The notes beneath the pieces are model-generated. The model did not search any database and was not told where the DNA came from. It was given only the letters and a program-made list of their open reading frames with translations. Made by a program: the position numbers and the translations under genes. Below, piece by piece: positions 16,792-26,139 of a DNA stretch of 64,000 nt (its first letter is position 1; the number at the start of each line of letters is the position of its first letter). The stretch lies in contig NZ_JAUFQR010000001.1 in the NCBI RefSeq assembly GCF_030409875.1, forward strand, positions 2,976,001 through 3,040,000, written 5' to 3'. This DNA comes from Chryseobacterium tructae (GTDB taxonomy: Bacteria; Bacteroidota; Bacteroidia; Flavobacteriales; Weeksellaceae).

Positions 16792-16799
16792 CAAAGATA
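16792..16799 (-). promoter_or_regulatory. -7 element (TATCTTTG) of the desaturase promoter
   Basis: The minus strand reads TATCTTTG, matching TAnnTTTG, 24 bases upstream of the ATG at 16768. No clear -33 TTTG is seen at the usual distance. Confidence 0.45.
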
Positions 16800-16863
16800 T
16801 GATTTATTTATTATTTAACGCATAATAAAGTATGCAACTCATACCTTATCTGACATAAATCAT

Positions 16864-16901
16864 AAAAAATGCCGATATATAAGTATAACGGCATTTTTTT
16901 A
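16864..16901 (-). terminator. Terminator after gpmI
   Basis: AAAAAATGCCG and CGGCATTTTTT form an 11-bp stem around an A/T-rich loop, with T-runs on both strands. It lies directly downstream of the gpmI stop codon. Confidence 0.75.
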
Positions 16902-16917
16902 ACAATATTATTGAATT

Positions 16918-18457
16918 TTAGTTAACTAAAATATCTCCTGTCATTGCATTTGGTATTTCTACTCCCATTACACTAAGGATGGTAGGCGCTACATCGCCCA
17001 ATTTTCCTGGCTTTAAGCTCCAAGTATGGTCTTTATCCATCACAATAAAAGGTACTAAATTCGTTGAGTGCTGTGTATTAGGTGTTCCATCTGGATTCAG
17101 CATTACATCTGAATTTCCATGGTCAGCCAAAATGAATACAGCATATCCGTTTTCGTAAGCTGCAGTAGCTACTTTTTCGATACATGCATCTACTGTTTCT
17201 GCTGCTTTTACTGCTGCTTCAAACACTCCTGTATGCCCTACCATGTCTGTATTCGCAAAGTTCAGACAAACGAAATCCGCAGTCCCTGCTCGAGTTCCGG
17301 AACAATAGCATTGGTAATATCATACGCTGACATTTCAGGTTTTAAATCATAAGTAGGAACGTCTTTAGGACTTGGACACAACAATCTTTTTTCCCCATTG
17401 AATTCCTCTTCTCTTCCTCCTGAGAAGAAGAAAGTAACGTGTGGATATTTTTCGGTTTCAGCAATTCTGATCTGAGTTTTTCCGTTCTTCTCCAAAACTT
17501 CGCCCATTGTTTCTGTTAAAACATTTTCGTCAAAAACTACCTGAACATTCTGGAATGTCTTGTCGTAATTGGTTAATGTAATATAATTAAGGTTTAGCTT
17601 TTTCATTGAATATTCAGGGAAATCCTTTTGAGAAAGCACTTCTGTAATTTCTCTTCCTCTGTCTGTACGGAAGTTGAAACAAATTACCACATCATTCTCA
17701 ATAATCTTAGCAACAGGTACAATATTTCCTGTAGCGGTAGTATTCATTAAAATGATAGGTTTCAGGAATTCATCTGTTACATTATTGTCATAAGAAGCAC
17801 GGATAGATGCCAAGGCGTCTGTACTTTGCTCTCCTATTCCTTCTACAAGGGCATCGTAAGCTAATTTTACACGCTCCCATCTTTTATCTCTGTCCATGGC
17901 GTAGTATCTTCCTACAACAGTAGCCAGCTTTCCGGTAGTGGCTTCCATATGGTTCTGAAGCTCTTCAATAAAGCCTAATCCGGAATGCGGATCGCAGTCT
18001 CTTCCGTCTGTGAATGCATGTACAAAGACATTTCATTCAGACCAAATTCTTTAGCTGCAGTCAATAAGCCTTTCAGGTGATTGATATGTGAGTGTACTCC
18101 TCCATTGGAAACCAATCCTATAAAGTGTATTTTTTTATTTTCTTTTTTGGCATAATCAAAAGCATCCTGAATGACTTTTTCCTGTCCCAAGGTTCCGTTT
18201 TCAACGGCCATATTTAGTTTTACCAGATTTTGGTAAACAACTCTTCCGGCTCCAAGGTTCATGTGTCCTACTTCGGAATTTCCCATCTGTCCTGCAGGAA
18301 GACCAACCGCTGAACCGCTTGCTTCAAGGGTAGTGTGTGGAAATCTTTGATAACAGCTATCTATAAATGGTGTATTTGCTTTGTCTATGGCAGAAACGTC
18401 CGGGTTTGTTCCCAATCCCCATCCGTCAAGAATTGCTAATATTGCTTTTTTTGACAT
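16918..18457 (-). pseudogene. gpmI: 2,3-bisphosphoglycerate-independent phosphoglycerate mutase, two frame disruptions
   Basis: Three consecutive frames together encode GpmI, the glycolytic enzyme that interconverts 3- and 2-phosphoglycerate. The N-terminal part (18457 to about 18020) has AILDGWGLG, the phosphatase-type Asp motif, and GNSEVGHMNLG with the catalytic Ser. The middle part (17948-17262 and just upstream) has the FNFRTDRGREI segment. The C-terminal part (from about 17284) has FANTDMVGHTG and ADHGNSD. One G is missing in a GGGG run (17284-17286) and four bases are missing near 18020; restoring five bases gives about 514 residues, the normal length. Loss of a central glycolytic gene would be surprising, so sequence error is likely. 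Confidence 0.88.
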
Positions 18458-18476
18458 TTTGTAAAACTTTAGTACA

Positions 18477-18484
18477 CAAATTTA
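18477..18484 (-). promoter_or_regulatory. -7 element (TAAATTTG) of the gpmI promoter
   Basis: The minus strand reads TAAATTTG 20 bases upstream of the gpmI ATG, matching TAnnTTTG. Confidence 0.45.
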
Positions 18485-18592
18485 CCTAATTTCCGATGAA
18501 TAGAAGAATTTGAAACCTCCAATTTTACACCAAGCTCATAATCAAAATCTAACATTGATAGAGACGGGATATTTTAAATCTTATAATATCTC

Positions 18593-18618
18593 GCAGATTC
18601 AACAGATTGAGCAGATCT
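18593..18618 (+). repeat. Triple CAGATT repeat with 9-bp spacing
   Basis: GCAGATTCAACAGATTGAG followed by CAGATCT gives three CAGAT words 9 bases apart, inside the spacer between gpmI and the metalloprotease gene. A related minus-strand copy is at 5364-5394. Confidence 0.4.
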
Positions 18619-18645
18619 TAATTATTTTTATTTTATTTAATATGA

Positions 18646-19575
18646 TTATTCTTTAAAAAAGTCTTCGAACTTCATATTGTTGTTCTTTGTATATTCTTTA
18701 ATATAGGGATCTAAGAACCCACTTTCTTTTAAGAATAATAAAGGATCGCTAATATTTAAAATATCTCTAATTGCTTTGTGCTTATCGGTCTGTTTATTGA
18801 AATAGGCTTCAGAAATTTTATATCCCATCCAATACCCGAGATCATTGGGACGGTCGTCTTTCTTGGTGGTTCCATAAAGCCAATCCATAGGACTGCTTGT
18901 TTTTAATACGGTTACAAATTCTCTGTATAATTTGTCAGAATGAGCCTCGCCATACTGATAAAACGGGCTATTATTTGTTTCTCCTGAAACCAGCTCACTG
19001 ATAAAATCGGCACTTCCTTCGCTAATACAGTATTTCAGCAAATTATCTTTTCCTTTAATATTCTGTTGAAAATGGACTAATTCATGTGAAATAAGTCCAA
19101 CAATTCCATCCAAATTTCTAAGGTTTTCTGTTCCTATCATCACACCGTCTTTGGTAAAAGTACCTCCGGTATTGAATCTTCCGTATACAAAATAGATGGG
19201 TGGAAATTGGGCTTCAGGATACCAATACTTCATTCCTGCGTAAATGGATCTAATTCTTTTTTCTTTTTGTTTCAACCCTGATAAAACATTGCGGCTTTCC
19301 AGGTAATCTGCTTTTCTCTTTTTTGCCATTGTATATAGAGAGTCAGCATTAATGATCCTGTTTTCTGTAAAACCTTTCACACCTGGAGAACCATTTTTCA
19401 TATAGTCTATGAATGGATTCTGTTTTGAGGTTTCCATTTTATCAAATGCTTTCCAGAAGTTTTCGGTATCTTTTGTTTCAAAAACAGCCTTTAAAGGGTC
19501 AGTAGAAAAACCGGTTTGGGCGTTGGTTATTCCGAATGTAAGAAGTAAAGTTGCGAAAATATGGCTGGTTTTCAT
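18646..19575 (-). CDS. Secreted putative zinc metalloprotease (DUF2268-like)
   Basis: The 309-residue protein has a signal peptide (MKTSHIFATLLLTFGITNAQ) and an HExxH motif in LISHELVHFQQ near residue 168, followed by SEGSADFISELVSG, which gives a downstream Glu as a probable third zinc ligand. This arrangement fits predicted gluzincin-like proteases of the DUF2268 type. No substrate can be assigned. It is a single gene with a TATTTTTG promoter element at 19598-19605. Confidence 0.65.
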   Translation of the reverse strand: MKTSHIFATLLLTFGITNAQTGFSTDPLKAVFETKDTENFWKAFDKMETSKQNPFIDYMKNGSPGVKGFTENRIINADSLYTMAKKRKADYLESRNVLSGLKQKEKRIRSIYAGMKYWYPEAQFPPIYFVYGRFNTGGTFTKDGVMIGTENLRNLDGIVGLISHELVHFQQNIKGKDNLLKYCISEGSADFISELVSGETNNSPFYQYGEAHSDKLYREFVTVLKTSSPMDWLYGTTKKDDRPNDLGYWMGYKISEAYFNKQTDKHKAIRDILNISDPLLFLKESGFLDPYIKEYTKNNNMKFEDFFKE

Positions 19576-19597
19576 ATTAGTTTTTAAAGGTAACGAT

Positions 19598-19605
19598 CAA
19601 AAATA
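19598..19605 (-). promoter_or_regulatory. -7 element (TATTTTTG) of the metalloprotease gene
   Basis: The minus strand reads TATTTTTG, matching TAnnTTTG, 22 bases upstream of the ATG at 19575. Confidence 0.4.
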
Positions 19606-19743
19606 TAAAAAATTGTACCGGATCTAAGTTTAAAACTATATTTTTCAGCATCCAACCTCATCTTTAGATTTTGATGAAGCATATTTCTCTAAAAAAGGTT
19701 TATAATTTCAGAAACAGATCTTCTATAAATGAATAAATCTTTT

Positions 19744-19751
19744 TAATTTTG
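19744..19751 (+). promoter_or_regulatory. -7 element (TAATTTTG) four bases from the SUI1 start codon
   Basis: TAATTTTG ends four bases before ATG 19756. If used, transcription begins at or just inside the start codon, implying a leaderless mRNA. Confidence 0.4.
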
Positions 19752-19755
19752 CGTT

Positions 19756-20079
19756 ATGGACTTACGTGATCAACTGAAGAATCTTTTTCCTGAACATGAA
19801 GAGCAGGATTTTGAAATGCCTGAAGAAGCATTCAAGCAGAAAGAACCATTGGTATGCAAATTTGAGAAGAAAGGAAGAAATGGCAAGCCTGTAACGGTTG
19901 TTGAAGGTTGGGAAGGCAGTGAAGAAGACCTTAAAAAAATCTCAAAGAAAATAAAAACCACCTTAGGAATAGGCGGTTCTGAGAAGGACGGGACGATTAT
20001 CATTCAGGGAGACAACCGTGATAAAATAATGGCTATCCTTAAAGATATGGGTTATAAAACCAAACGTGTTGGCGGGTAG
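19756..20079 (+). CDS. SUI1/eIF1-like translation initiation factor (YciH family)
   Basis: The 107-residue protein has the SUI1 fold signature: a basic KKGRNGKPVTVVEGW strand, then KKIKTTLGIGGSEKDGTIIIQGD (quoted in part) and a C-terminal IMAILKDMGYKTKRVGG. It corresponds to bacterial YciH, a homologue of eukaryotic eIF1, whose exact role in bacterial initiation is not settled. It is convergent with the leucine-rich-repeat gene with only two bases between stop codons. Confidence 0.9.
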   Translation: MDLRDQLKNLFPEHEEQDFEMPEEAFKQKEPLVCKFEKKGRNGKPVTVVEGWEGSEEDLKKISKKIKTTLGIGGSEKDGTIIIQGDNRDKIMAILKDMGYKTKRVGG

Positions 20080-20081
20080 GT

Positions 20082-20981
20082 CTAGAAATAGACCTGGGTT
20101 TCCGGCAGTAACGTTTTTAGTTTCTCAATTTTAGATTTTTCTATAGGATTTCCTGTAAGAATCAAGGTTTTCAGCTTTTTAAGCTGACTTATTTCTACAG
20201 GAATATCTTTCAGACTATTGTTGGCCAGATTCATACTGACCACATTCTTTAATCCTTTTATACCAGATGAAATTTCCGTGATATTATTATCACTGGCATT
20301 CAGAAATTCAAGTTCCTGAGCTTTAAAAAGATTTTCCGGAAGTCGGCTAATTGCATTTTGTTGCAATTCAAGATATTTTAAATTCTTGGGAAATGACAAG
20401 TTGCCCATGTCATTGATTTGGTTATTGGCCAGATTTAAAAATTTTAAATTTTTGATCTTATAGAGTCTGTCAGTGATAAAACTAATTTGATTTCCTTCCA
20501 GATTGATCTCCTGCAAACTAGGAATTTCCATAAGTGCTTCTGGAAAGACATTAAGGTTATTGGCATCGAAATGAACAACTTTAAGGTTTTGAAGTTTGGC
20601 AATATTAGGATTAATACTTGTCAGACTATTCAGGTTTATGGAAAATGTAGTCAGCTTTTTAAGTTCATTGATTTCATCGGGAATATATTTGATGCTGTTT
20701 TCGTTTACATTCAAAAATTCCAATTCTTTGAGTGTAAATAATACCTGATCCATTTTCTCCAGCTTATTTGCCATTATATTTAAAAAGAATATTGAATCCA
20801 GTTTTGCAATCTGAGGTGGAAGATTAAACAATCCTTTTTCTCTGAAGCTCATACTGTAAACAGTTTTCTCACTCTTCAAAGCGTCTTCAATATTGGTAAA
20901 AGTAGGATATTTGACCGGGTCAATCTGAGCGTTCACCTGAGACAAAGATAAAATGGAAATAAGTAGGATAACCTTTTTCAT
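20082..20981 (-). CDS. Secreted leucine-rich-repeat protein
   Basis: The 299-residue protein has a signal peptide (MKKVILLISILSLSQVNAQ) and about nine leucine-rich repeats of 21-23 residues from about residue 55 to the end, for example LKFLNLANNQINDMGNL and LEFLNASDNNITEI. Such repeats form a curved binding surface for proteins or glycans. No enzymatic domain or sorting signal follows the repeats. Periplasmic or surface location is inferred from the signal peptide only. Confidence 0.82.
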   Translation of the reverse strand: MKKVILLISILSLSQVNAQIDPVKYPTFTNIEDALKSEKTVYSMSFREKGLFNLPPQIAKLDSIFFLNIMANKLEKMDQVLFTLKELEFLNVNENSIKYIPDEINELKKLTTFSINLNSLTSINPNIAKLQNLKVVHFDANNLNVFPEALMEIPSLQEINLEGNQISFITDRLYKIKNLKFLNLANNQINDMGNLSFPKNLKYLELQQNAISRLPENLFKAQELEFLNASDNNITEISSGIKGLKNVVSMNLANNSLKDIPVEISQLKKLKTLILTGNPIEKSKIEKLKTLLPETQVYF

Positions 20982-21067
20982 ATGGAGATATTTACAGTTT
21001 TTTAAAGATCCTATGCAATTGCATTATCTTAATCTGTGTTTGCAAATCATAACGATTTATAAACAGA

Positions 21068-21103
21068 AAAAGCCTGCCAGTAACTTTCGCTACCAACAGG
21101 CAG
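21068..21103 (-). terminator. Terminator after the PhoX-like gene
   Basis: GCCTG and CAGGC with further partial pairing form a hairpin; the minus strand continues into CTTTTTCTG. It lies 14 bases downstream of the stop codon of the DUF839 gene. Confidence 0.55.
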
Positions 21104-21116
21104 AATTATAAATAAT

Positions 21117-23281
21117 TTATTTCTTTAAAAGTTTTACCGTTTTCTGGAATCCTCCTTCTGCTTCAATATTAAGGATTAAAACACGAGATCCTTCCAATTG
21201 TGGTGTAAAGTCAAGGTCTAATGCTTTGTTTGTTCCATTAAACTTCTTCGTATACACAATTTTTCCGTCCATACTATAAGCGGTCACCGAAATATCTTTT
21301 AATCCTTTTGGTGAATTGATTTTCACTATTCCGGAGGTAGGATTTGGTGCTACCGTTACTGTATTTTCTTCTATTTTATTTTCCCCTGTTCCCAAAGAAC
21401 CCTGAGTTCCTAAGTTTCCTTTAAGGGCAATAACCACAGTAGCAGATTTTCCTCTGTAATCAATTGTATTTCCTGTAGCATCAATATCTGTAGAGATGGT
21501 AGCATCAGGATGCTGAATTGAGAAGAAACCGAATTTATGGTCAGGCGTGAATGTTAATCCTGTAGGTTCAGATCCTGCCGGCATAGAAGCAAATAATCTT
21601 ACTTTCGGATTAGCCTGTGTATGATCCGGAGCAATTACCCAAATATAGTTTTTACCACCATCCTGAAGTACCCAAAGGTTTCCAAGCTCATCAAAGGTAA
21701 GGTTATCATTTCCATCAGCCCATGCTTCAGATTTTAACCCTTGAGGGGTATCAAATGAATATACTGTAGAATCTCCTCCTACGAAAGTTTCTACTTGCGA
21801 AGCTGTTGTTCCATCGTCTTTTAAACGGTATACTCTATCCAATCCTTTTGCTGTAAAATAAATTTTACCATCCAATGGACTGATATCCACATCTTCAATT
21901 CCGTTAAATTTAGTTCCCCCTAATGTTTTAGCTGCATTATTGGTATTGTTCTGATCTGCCTGCGTTTTATTAGGAACCTGAATCCATGTTGCTGTAGTCC
22001 CTGCCGGATCACCAGCTGCTGTTAATCCCTGATCTAATTTCAATACATAAAGATTTCCTGAAGAAAGATCATTGGGTGTATCCATTACATATTTATACAC
22101 CATATGGGTACCTCCATCTTCTCCGTAATAGGCAACAGTCCCTGCATTATTGATGACCACATTTCATGGTTCATAATTCCCATCTGCCAAAGCTTCCCTT
22201 TAGAGCCGTCTGCATTTTTAGATATCACCTGAGCTGTTGCAGGATCAATTTCTACAAGCCAACCGTAATCTTTGTATCCATCGCCATTGGAGTCATTATT
22301 CGCTACAGATTCTTCTGCTGTTACTACAGTTCCCCATGGCGTAATACCTCCTGAACAGTTTCTGATTGTCTGTACCAAGCTAGGAGCTGAAAAGCTTACC
22401 GCTCTTGATCTGGTTAACTGCCAAAGCTTTGTAGAAGCATTATAATTAACCTCAGCCATTGTAACACCTCCCGGATTGGTTTCGTGATTTACGGAAAGAT
22501 AACCGTTTGTACTGCTTCCGGATTTGGCAACATAAGCCGTAAAGTCATTCTGACCGCCAACTAAACCACCACCTTCAGTATAATTATCTCCTTCTTTTAA
22601 AATAAGCTGGTATTTGTGCTCTGCAGGAATAATTAGTTTATTTGTCTGTGCGGTAGGAACAATAGAGGTAAAGCAACTGATATGAGTACCATTACATGCA
22701 ATAGGTGTTGGAGTGGTATTTCCTGTTGTTTTCAGATAGGCATCAATTCTAAGATCTGAACTGGTAACACTTCTATTATGCAATTCAATAGAAATTCTAT
22801 TAACTCCGTTTACAAATTTTGATTTCGGAATAGAAAAAATATTATATATATTCTCGGCAGCCCCATCAATCGTTGTACTTGATAGGGTATTGAACGTAAT
22901 TACCCCTGAAGGCATATTATCTCTTACGACTTCTTCTCCGTTAAGATAAACAACAATACCATCATCCCTCATTACACCCAATTCTACATTGTCCGAAAGA
23001 GTGGCCAAATCTATAGTAATATCTTTAGCAAAATAAGCCGTAACCAGCCCAGTATTTCCAGAGTGAATTGTTGTAGCAACAGGATCGCCATACCCTAATG
23101 GTGCATTACCTACAGGCCAGGAAGAGATGTTATAGCTTTTAGTTTTCCATGCATCAGGTTGTGCCTGATCAAGATCTTGATAACTCCATGATGTTCCTTT
23201 ATCAAAAATAAGGGTCTGTGCATGGATGCCAGAAGTGGCAAGTAGAGCCAATGCTCCAATTGTTAGTAGTTGTTTCTTCAT
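21117..23281 (-). pseudogene. Secreted PhoX/DUF839-like protein with T9SS sorting tail, single-base frameshift
   Basis: With one A restored at the AAA run complementary to 22162-22164, the gene encodes about 721 residues. A signal peptide (MKKQLLTIGALALLATSGIHAQ) leads into a beta-rich, jelly-roll-like domain of about 160 residues (VELGVMRDDGIVVYLNGEEV). The DUF839 region follows (SVNHETNPGG, NCSGGITPWGTVVTAEES, DGGTHMVYKYV), typical of PhoX-type, Ca-dependent phosphatase relatives. The tail VAPNPTSGIVKIN...KTVKLLKK is a type A T9SS sorting domain. Phosphate-ester hydrolysis at the cell surface is inferred from family. The break is another AAAA to AAA loss. Confidence 0.8.
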
Positions 23282-23306
23282 TTCAATTTCGATTTATTAG
23301 ACCTTG

Positions 23307-23314
23307 CAAAGCTA
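23307..23314 (-). promoter_or_regulatory. -7 element (TAGCTTTG) of the PhoX-like gene
   Basis: The minus strand reads TAGCTTTGC, 26 bases upstream of ATG 23281. The same nine bases precede the neighbouring peroxidase gene. Confidence 0.45.
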
Positions 23315-23498
23315 TTTTTTAAAGGCTACATTCCTGTTAATGGGATTTTAAATATGAACTCAGGAATATTAACTAATTTAAAACCTAATGTTAAGGGGAT
23401 TAAGTTTTTGTTAAATAGCAGGTATTTATGCTCAACAATTTAGAAGTAAGAACAGAAAGAATATTTATTATTGTGAAGACCTTATTTCGTATACAAAA

Positions 23499-23531
23499 AA
23501 ACCTAACAGATTTTAGAAACCTGTTAGGTTT
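23499..23531 (-). terminator. Terminator after the imelysin-like/peroxidase gene
   Basis: AAACCTAACAG (23499-23509) pairs exactly with CTGTTAGGTTT (23521-23531); the minus strand continues with a run of seven T. This separates the peroxidase gene from the PhoX-like gene downstream. Confidence 0.8.
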
Positions 23532-23578
23532 AATTATAATTACCTATTACCTATACTCAATGTATCCTGAAAACCCTC

Positions 23579-25408
23579 CTACTTCACTTTACTCACATCC
23601 GTAAGAGCATTCAGAAAGGCAATGATCTGATTCATTTCTGTCTGTGTAAGATTTAATTTATCAGGTGCGAGCGTTTGGTTTTTCATCTTTAATCCCAATC
23701 CTTCTCCACCGCCTTCATTATAAAAATCCAATACCTCTTCTAAGGTATTAAAGGCTCCATTATGGAAATAGGGTTTGGTAAGGGCAACATTCCTAACTGT
23801 AACAGTTTTAAAAGAATAATCATAAATCCAGGATTTCTCTTTTTTCACCGGACTGCTTCCTCTTCCAAGATCCTGGTCAAGCTCTACAGGAAGCTGCTTG
23901 ATAGGTCTTGTTGTAACTCCCAGTACTTCAGATTCATTTTCATTAAAAAATGGTGGTACTAATCCTGAGAAATGCGGAGCAAAATGACAGGTTGCACAAT
24001 TGGCTTTCCCCATAAATAAATTGAATCCTTTTTTCACCTCTTCCGAAACGTTCTTTTCATTTCTCATAAAACGGTCAAAATCACTATCGAAAGAATACAA
24101 GGATGCAACATAAGAACTTAATGCCTTTGAAAAATTTTCTTTATTGATATTTCCATCTTTAAAAGCAGTTCGGAATGCTTTTTTATATTCCGGTTTTCTT
24201 TTTAATTTTTGGATAATGCCTTCATAGCTTGTATTAAATTCATCTTCATTATAAATAACGTGTTCAGCCTGTTGTTCAAGATAAAAAGCACGCAAGTCGT
24301 AGAAAAATCTTTTTGCAAAAACAGCATTATATAGTGAGGGCGAATTTCTTAGTACCGTTTTACCTTCCACATTACTTTGTGATTTGATCTTAAGATCTGT
24401 GAATGCATTTTCCTGAAGATGACAGGTAGCACAACTCATTTTTTCGTTACCGCTTAAATTCTGATCATAGAAGATTGATTTTCCAAGATTGCGAAGATTT
24501 TGATTATCCTCTGAAGATTTCAACAAGGTATAAAAATAAGGATCAAGAAAATCACTACTGAAAAGGTTCCTATTATTGACATTCCATCCTGAAAATTCTT
24601 TCAGATCATCAGCTCTTCCATCCCACTTTCCTAATTCCTCATATAAAGGCTGAATATATTTTTTATAAAACTCAATACGATCAAAAGTTTCAAAGTCATT
24701 ATTTTTTGAAAGATAACTGATCGCTTCCCCTAAGGTCTGATCGGCTTTTTGAATATTATAATTTTTAAAATAAGGATCATCATTGATATATTTTTTCATT
24801 CCTGCAAAAGCATGACCGGCTTCTTCAGAGATATTCAGAGAACCTGGGGTATCGAAACCTGTTACTCCCAAAGAATAGATTCTGATTAATTCTATACGCA
24901 AAGGCAACGTTTTGTTATTTCCTTTACTGATCCCATTTTTCATAGCACTCAGATAGAAAGTTGAATAGCTGTTGTATAAAAAATCAGTAATGGTTTTTAT
25001 CTTTTCTTTTTCATCTTTAGCTTCTTCAGAAAAAATCAATTCATCCAAAACCTGCAATCCTTTAGGAGGAAGTGTATATGCTGACGTTCCTGCGGCTTCA
25101 ATATGAAATAAAGGAGCAGCATTGAGATCTGTTTTGGTAAATTCCGGATAATGATAGGCAATATAGAATTCTATTTCTTTAAATGAATTTCTTGTACTTT
25201 TCAATGATGTTTGTAATTCTTCGAGCGAAATACGATCTTCAGAGAACTTTCGAACATCCGATTTCAACAGCTCAAGTTTGCTCTTAAAATCAGTTAATCC
25301 TTTATTAATAAATGTATTTTCACTTTCTTTTCCTTTATAAACAGGATTAAAGGACATTACTGCAAATCCTATCAAAAGGACAACAACAAGCAGTGGATAA
25401 GATCTCAT
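23579..25408 (-). CDS. Di-haem cytochrome c peroxidase fused to an imelysin-like domain
   Basis: The 609-residue protein has a signal anchor (MRSYPLLVVVLLIGFAVM), a helical N-terminal domain to about residue 290 (FKEIEFYIAYHYPEF, AAPLFHIEAAGT) that resembles imelysin-like modules, and a C-terminal peroxidase domain. Haem c attachment sites are CATCHLQ (about 325-330) and CATCHFAP (about 470-475). Family members reduce H2O2 in the periplasm or, as MauG-like enzymes, oxidise protein residues. Imelysin-like domains are linked to iron uptake, so iron-peroxide coupling is possible. It has its own promoter element and terminator, so it is not co-transcribed with the PhoX-like gene by default. Confidence 0.85.
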   Translation of the reverse strand: MRSYPLLVVVLLIGFAVMSFNPVYKGKESENTFINKGLTDFKSKLELLKSDVRKFSEDRISLEELQTSLKSTRNSFKEIEFYIAYHYPEFTKTDLNAAPLFHIEAAGTSAYTLPPKGLQVLDELIFSEEAKDEKEKIKTITDFLYNSYSTFYLSAMKNGISKGNNKTLPLRIELIRIYSLGVTGFDTPGSLNISEEAGHAFAGMKKYINDDPYFKNYNIQKADQTLGEAISYLSKNNDFETFDRIEFYKKYIQPLYEELGKWDGRADDLKEFSGWNVNNRNLFSSDFLDPYFYTLLKSSEDNQNLRNLGKSIFYDQNLSGNEKMSCATCHLQENAFTDLKIKSQSNVEGKTVLRNSPSLYNAVFAKRFFYDLRAFYLEQQAEHVIYNEDEFNTSYEGIIQKLKRKPEYKKAFRTAFKDGNINKENFSKALSSYVASLYSFDSDFDRFMRNEKNVSEEVKKGFNLFMGKANCATCHFAPHFSGLVPPFFNENESEVLGVTTRPIKQLPVELDQDLGRGSSPVKKEKSWIYDYSFKTVTVRNVALTKPYFHNGAFNTLEEVLDFYNEGGGEGLGLKMKNQTLAPDKLNLTQTEMNQIIAFLNALTDVSKVK

Positions 25409-25421
25409 GAATTTTTAGCGG

Positions 25422-25429
25422 CAAAGCTA
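25422..25429 (-). promoter_or_regulatory. -7 element (TAGCTTTG) of the imelysin-like/peroxidase gene
   Basis: The minus strand reads GATAGCTTTGC, 13 bases upstream of the ATG at 25408, with a possible ATTG at the -33 position. Confidence 0.45.
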
Positions 25430-25636
25430 TCAATCTGATATTATCTCAATTTTAATAGGAGATTAAATAATGTTTATATTTCTGATACAATATTTTTTAC
25501 TAATTTTAAACCCCGAAATCAGATTCATTATTCTTAAGAGACGGTTTATTCTAAAATACCGACAAAATAATGGTGCGAGGTTATTGGGAGAGGATTTTTT
25601 TAATTAAATTCAACACATCAAAGCTAAAATAAGAGT

Positions 25637-26119
25637 ATGAAAACAAAATTATTGTTTGCAGTTACGGCAAGTTTCCTTTCGCTAACCGCATTTTCACAAA
25701 AGAAAAAACCAGCGGCACAGCCTGCAAAGCAACAGGAAATGGCAGTATATGCAGAAAAAAAAGGGAATGATTATTATTTGATCCGTCTTGAACAGGATAA
25801 ACCAGTACCCAATGTTTATGTATATTCTAATGGGGTAACCAAGCCCTATAAAAACTACACAGAACTTAAAGATGTTGTTATAGAATTTCCCGGAATGATG
25901 TCATCCAATAACTCTACTAAAGAAGAATTGGTTTCCATTCTTAAGAAAGATAATCATTTCTATGAAATTACTTCACAAAGAAAAGACCCTAAAAATTTTG
26001 AAAAAACAGTGGTTACGGTGTATGAAGTAATAAACGGCCAGAAAAGGATTGTTGAGGAATATGATTCTATTTATCAACTTATGGCTTCACCTTACAAAGA
26101 AGCAATTTTCATTAATTAA
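25637..26119 (+). CDS. Secreted protein of unknown function
   Basis: The 160-residue protein has a signal peptide (MKTKLLFAVTASFLSLTAFS, then a Lys/Ala/Pro/Gln-rich stretch) and a mature part of about 125 residues with no recognised motif, containing YYLIRLEQDKPVPNVYVY and VVTVYEVINGQKRIVEEYDS. It sits 20 bases upstream of the nucleoside phosphorylase gene in the same direction and may form an operon with it, but no functional link is evident. Confidence 0.7.
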   Translation: MKTKLLFAVTASFLSLTAFSQKKKPAAQPAKQQEMAVYAEKKGNDYYLIRLEQDKPVPNVYVYSNGVTKPYKNYTELKDVVIEFPGMMSSNNSTKEELVSILKKDNHFYEITSQRKDPKNFEKTVVTVYEVINGQKRIVEEYDSIYQLMASPYKEAIFIN

Positions 26120-26139
26120 AAAAACAAAAAATATAAATT

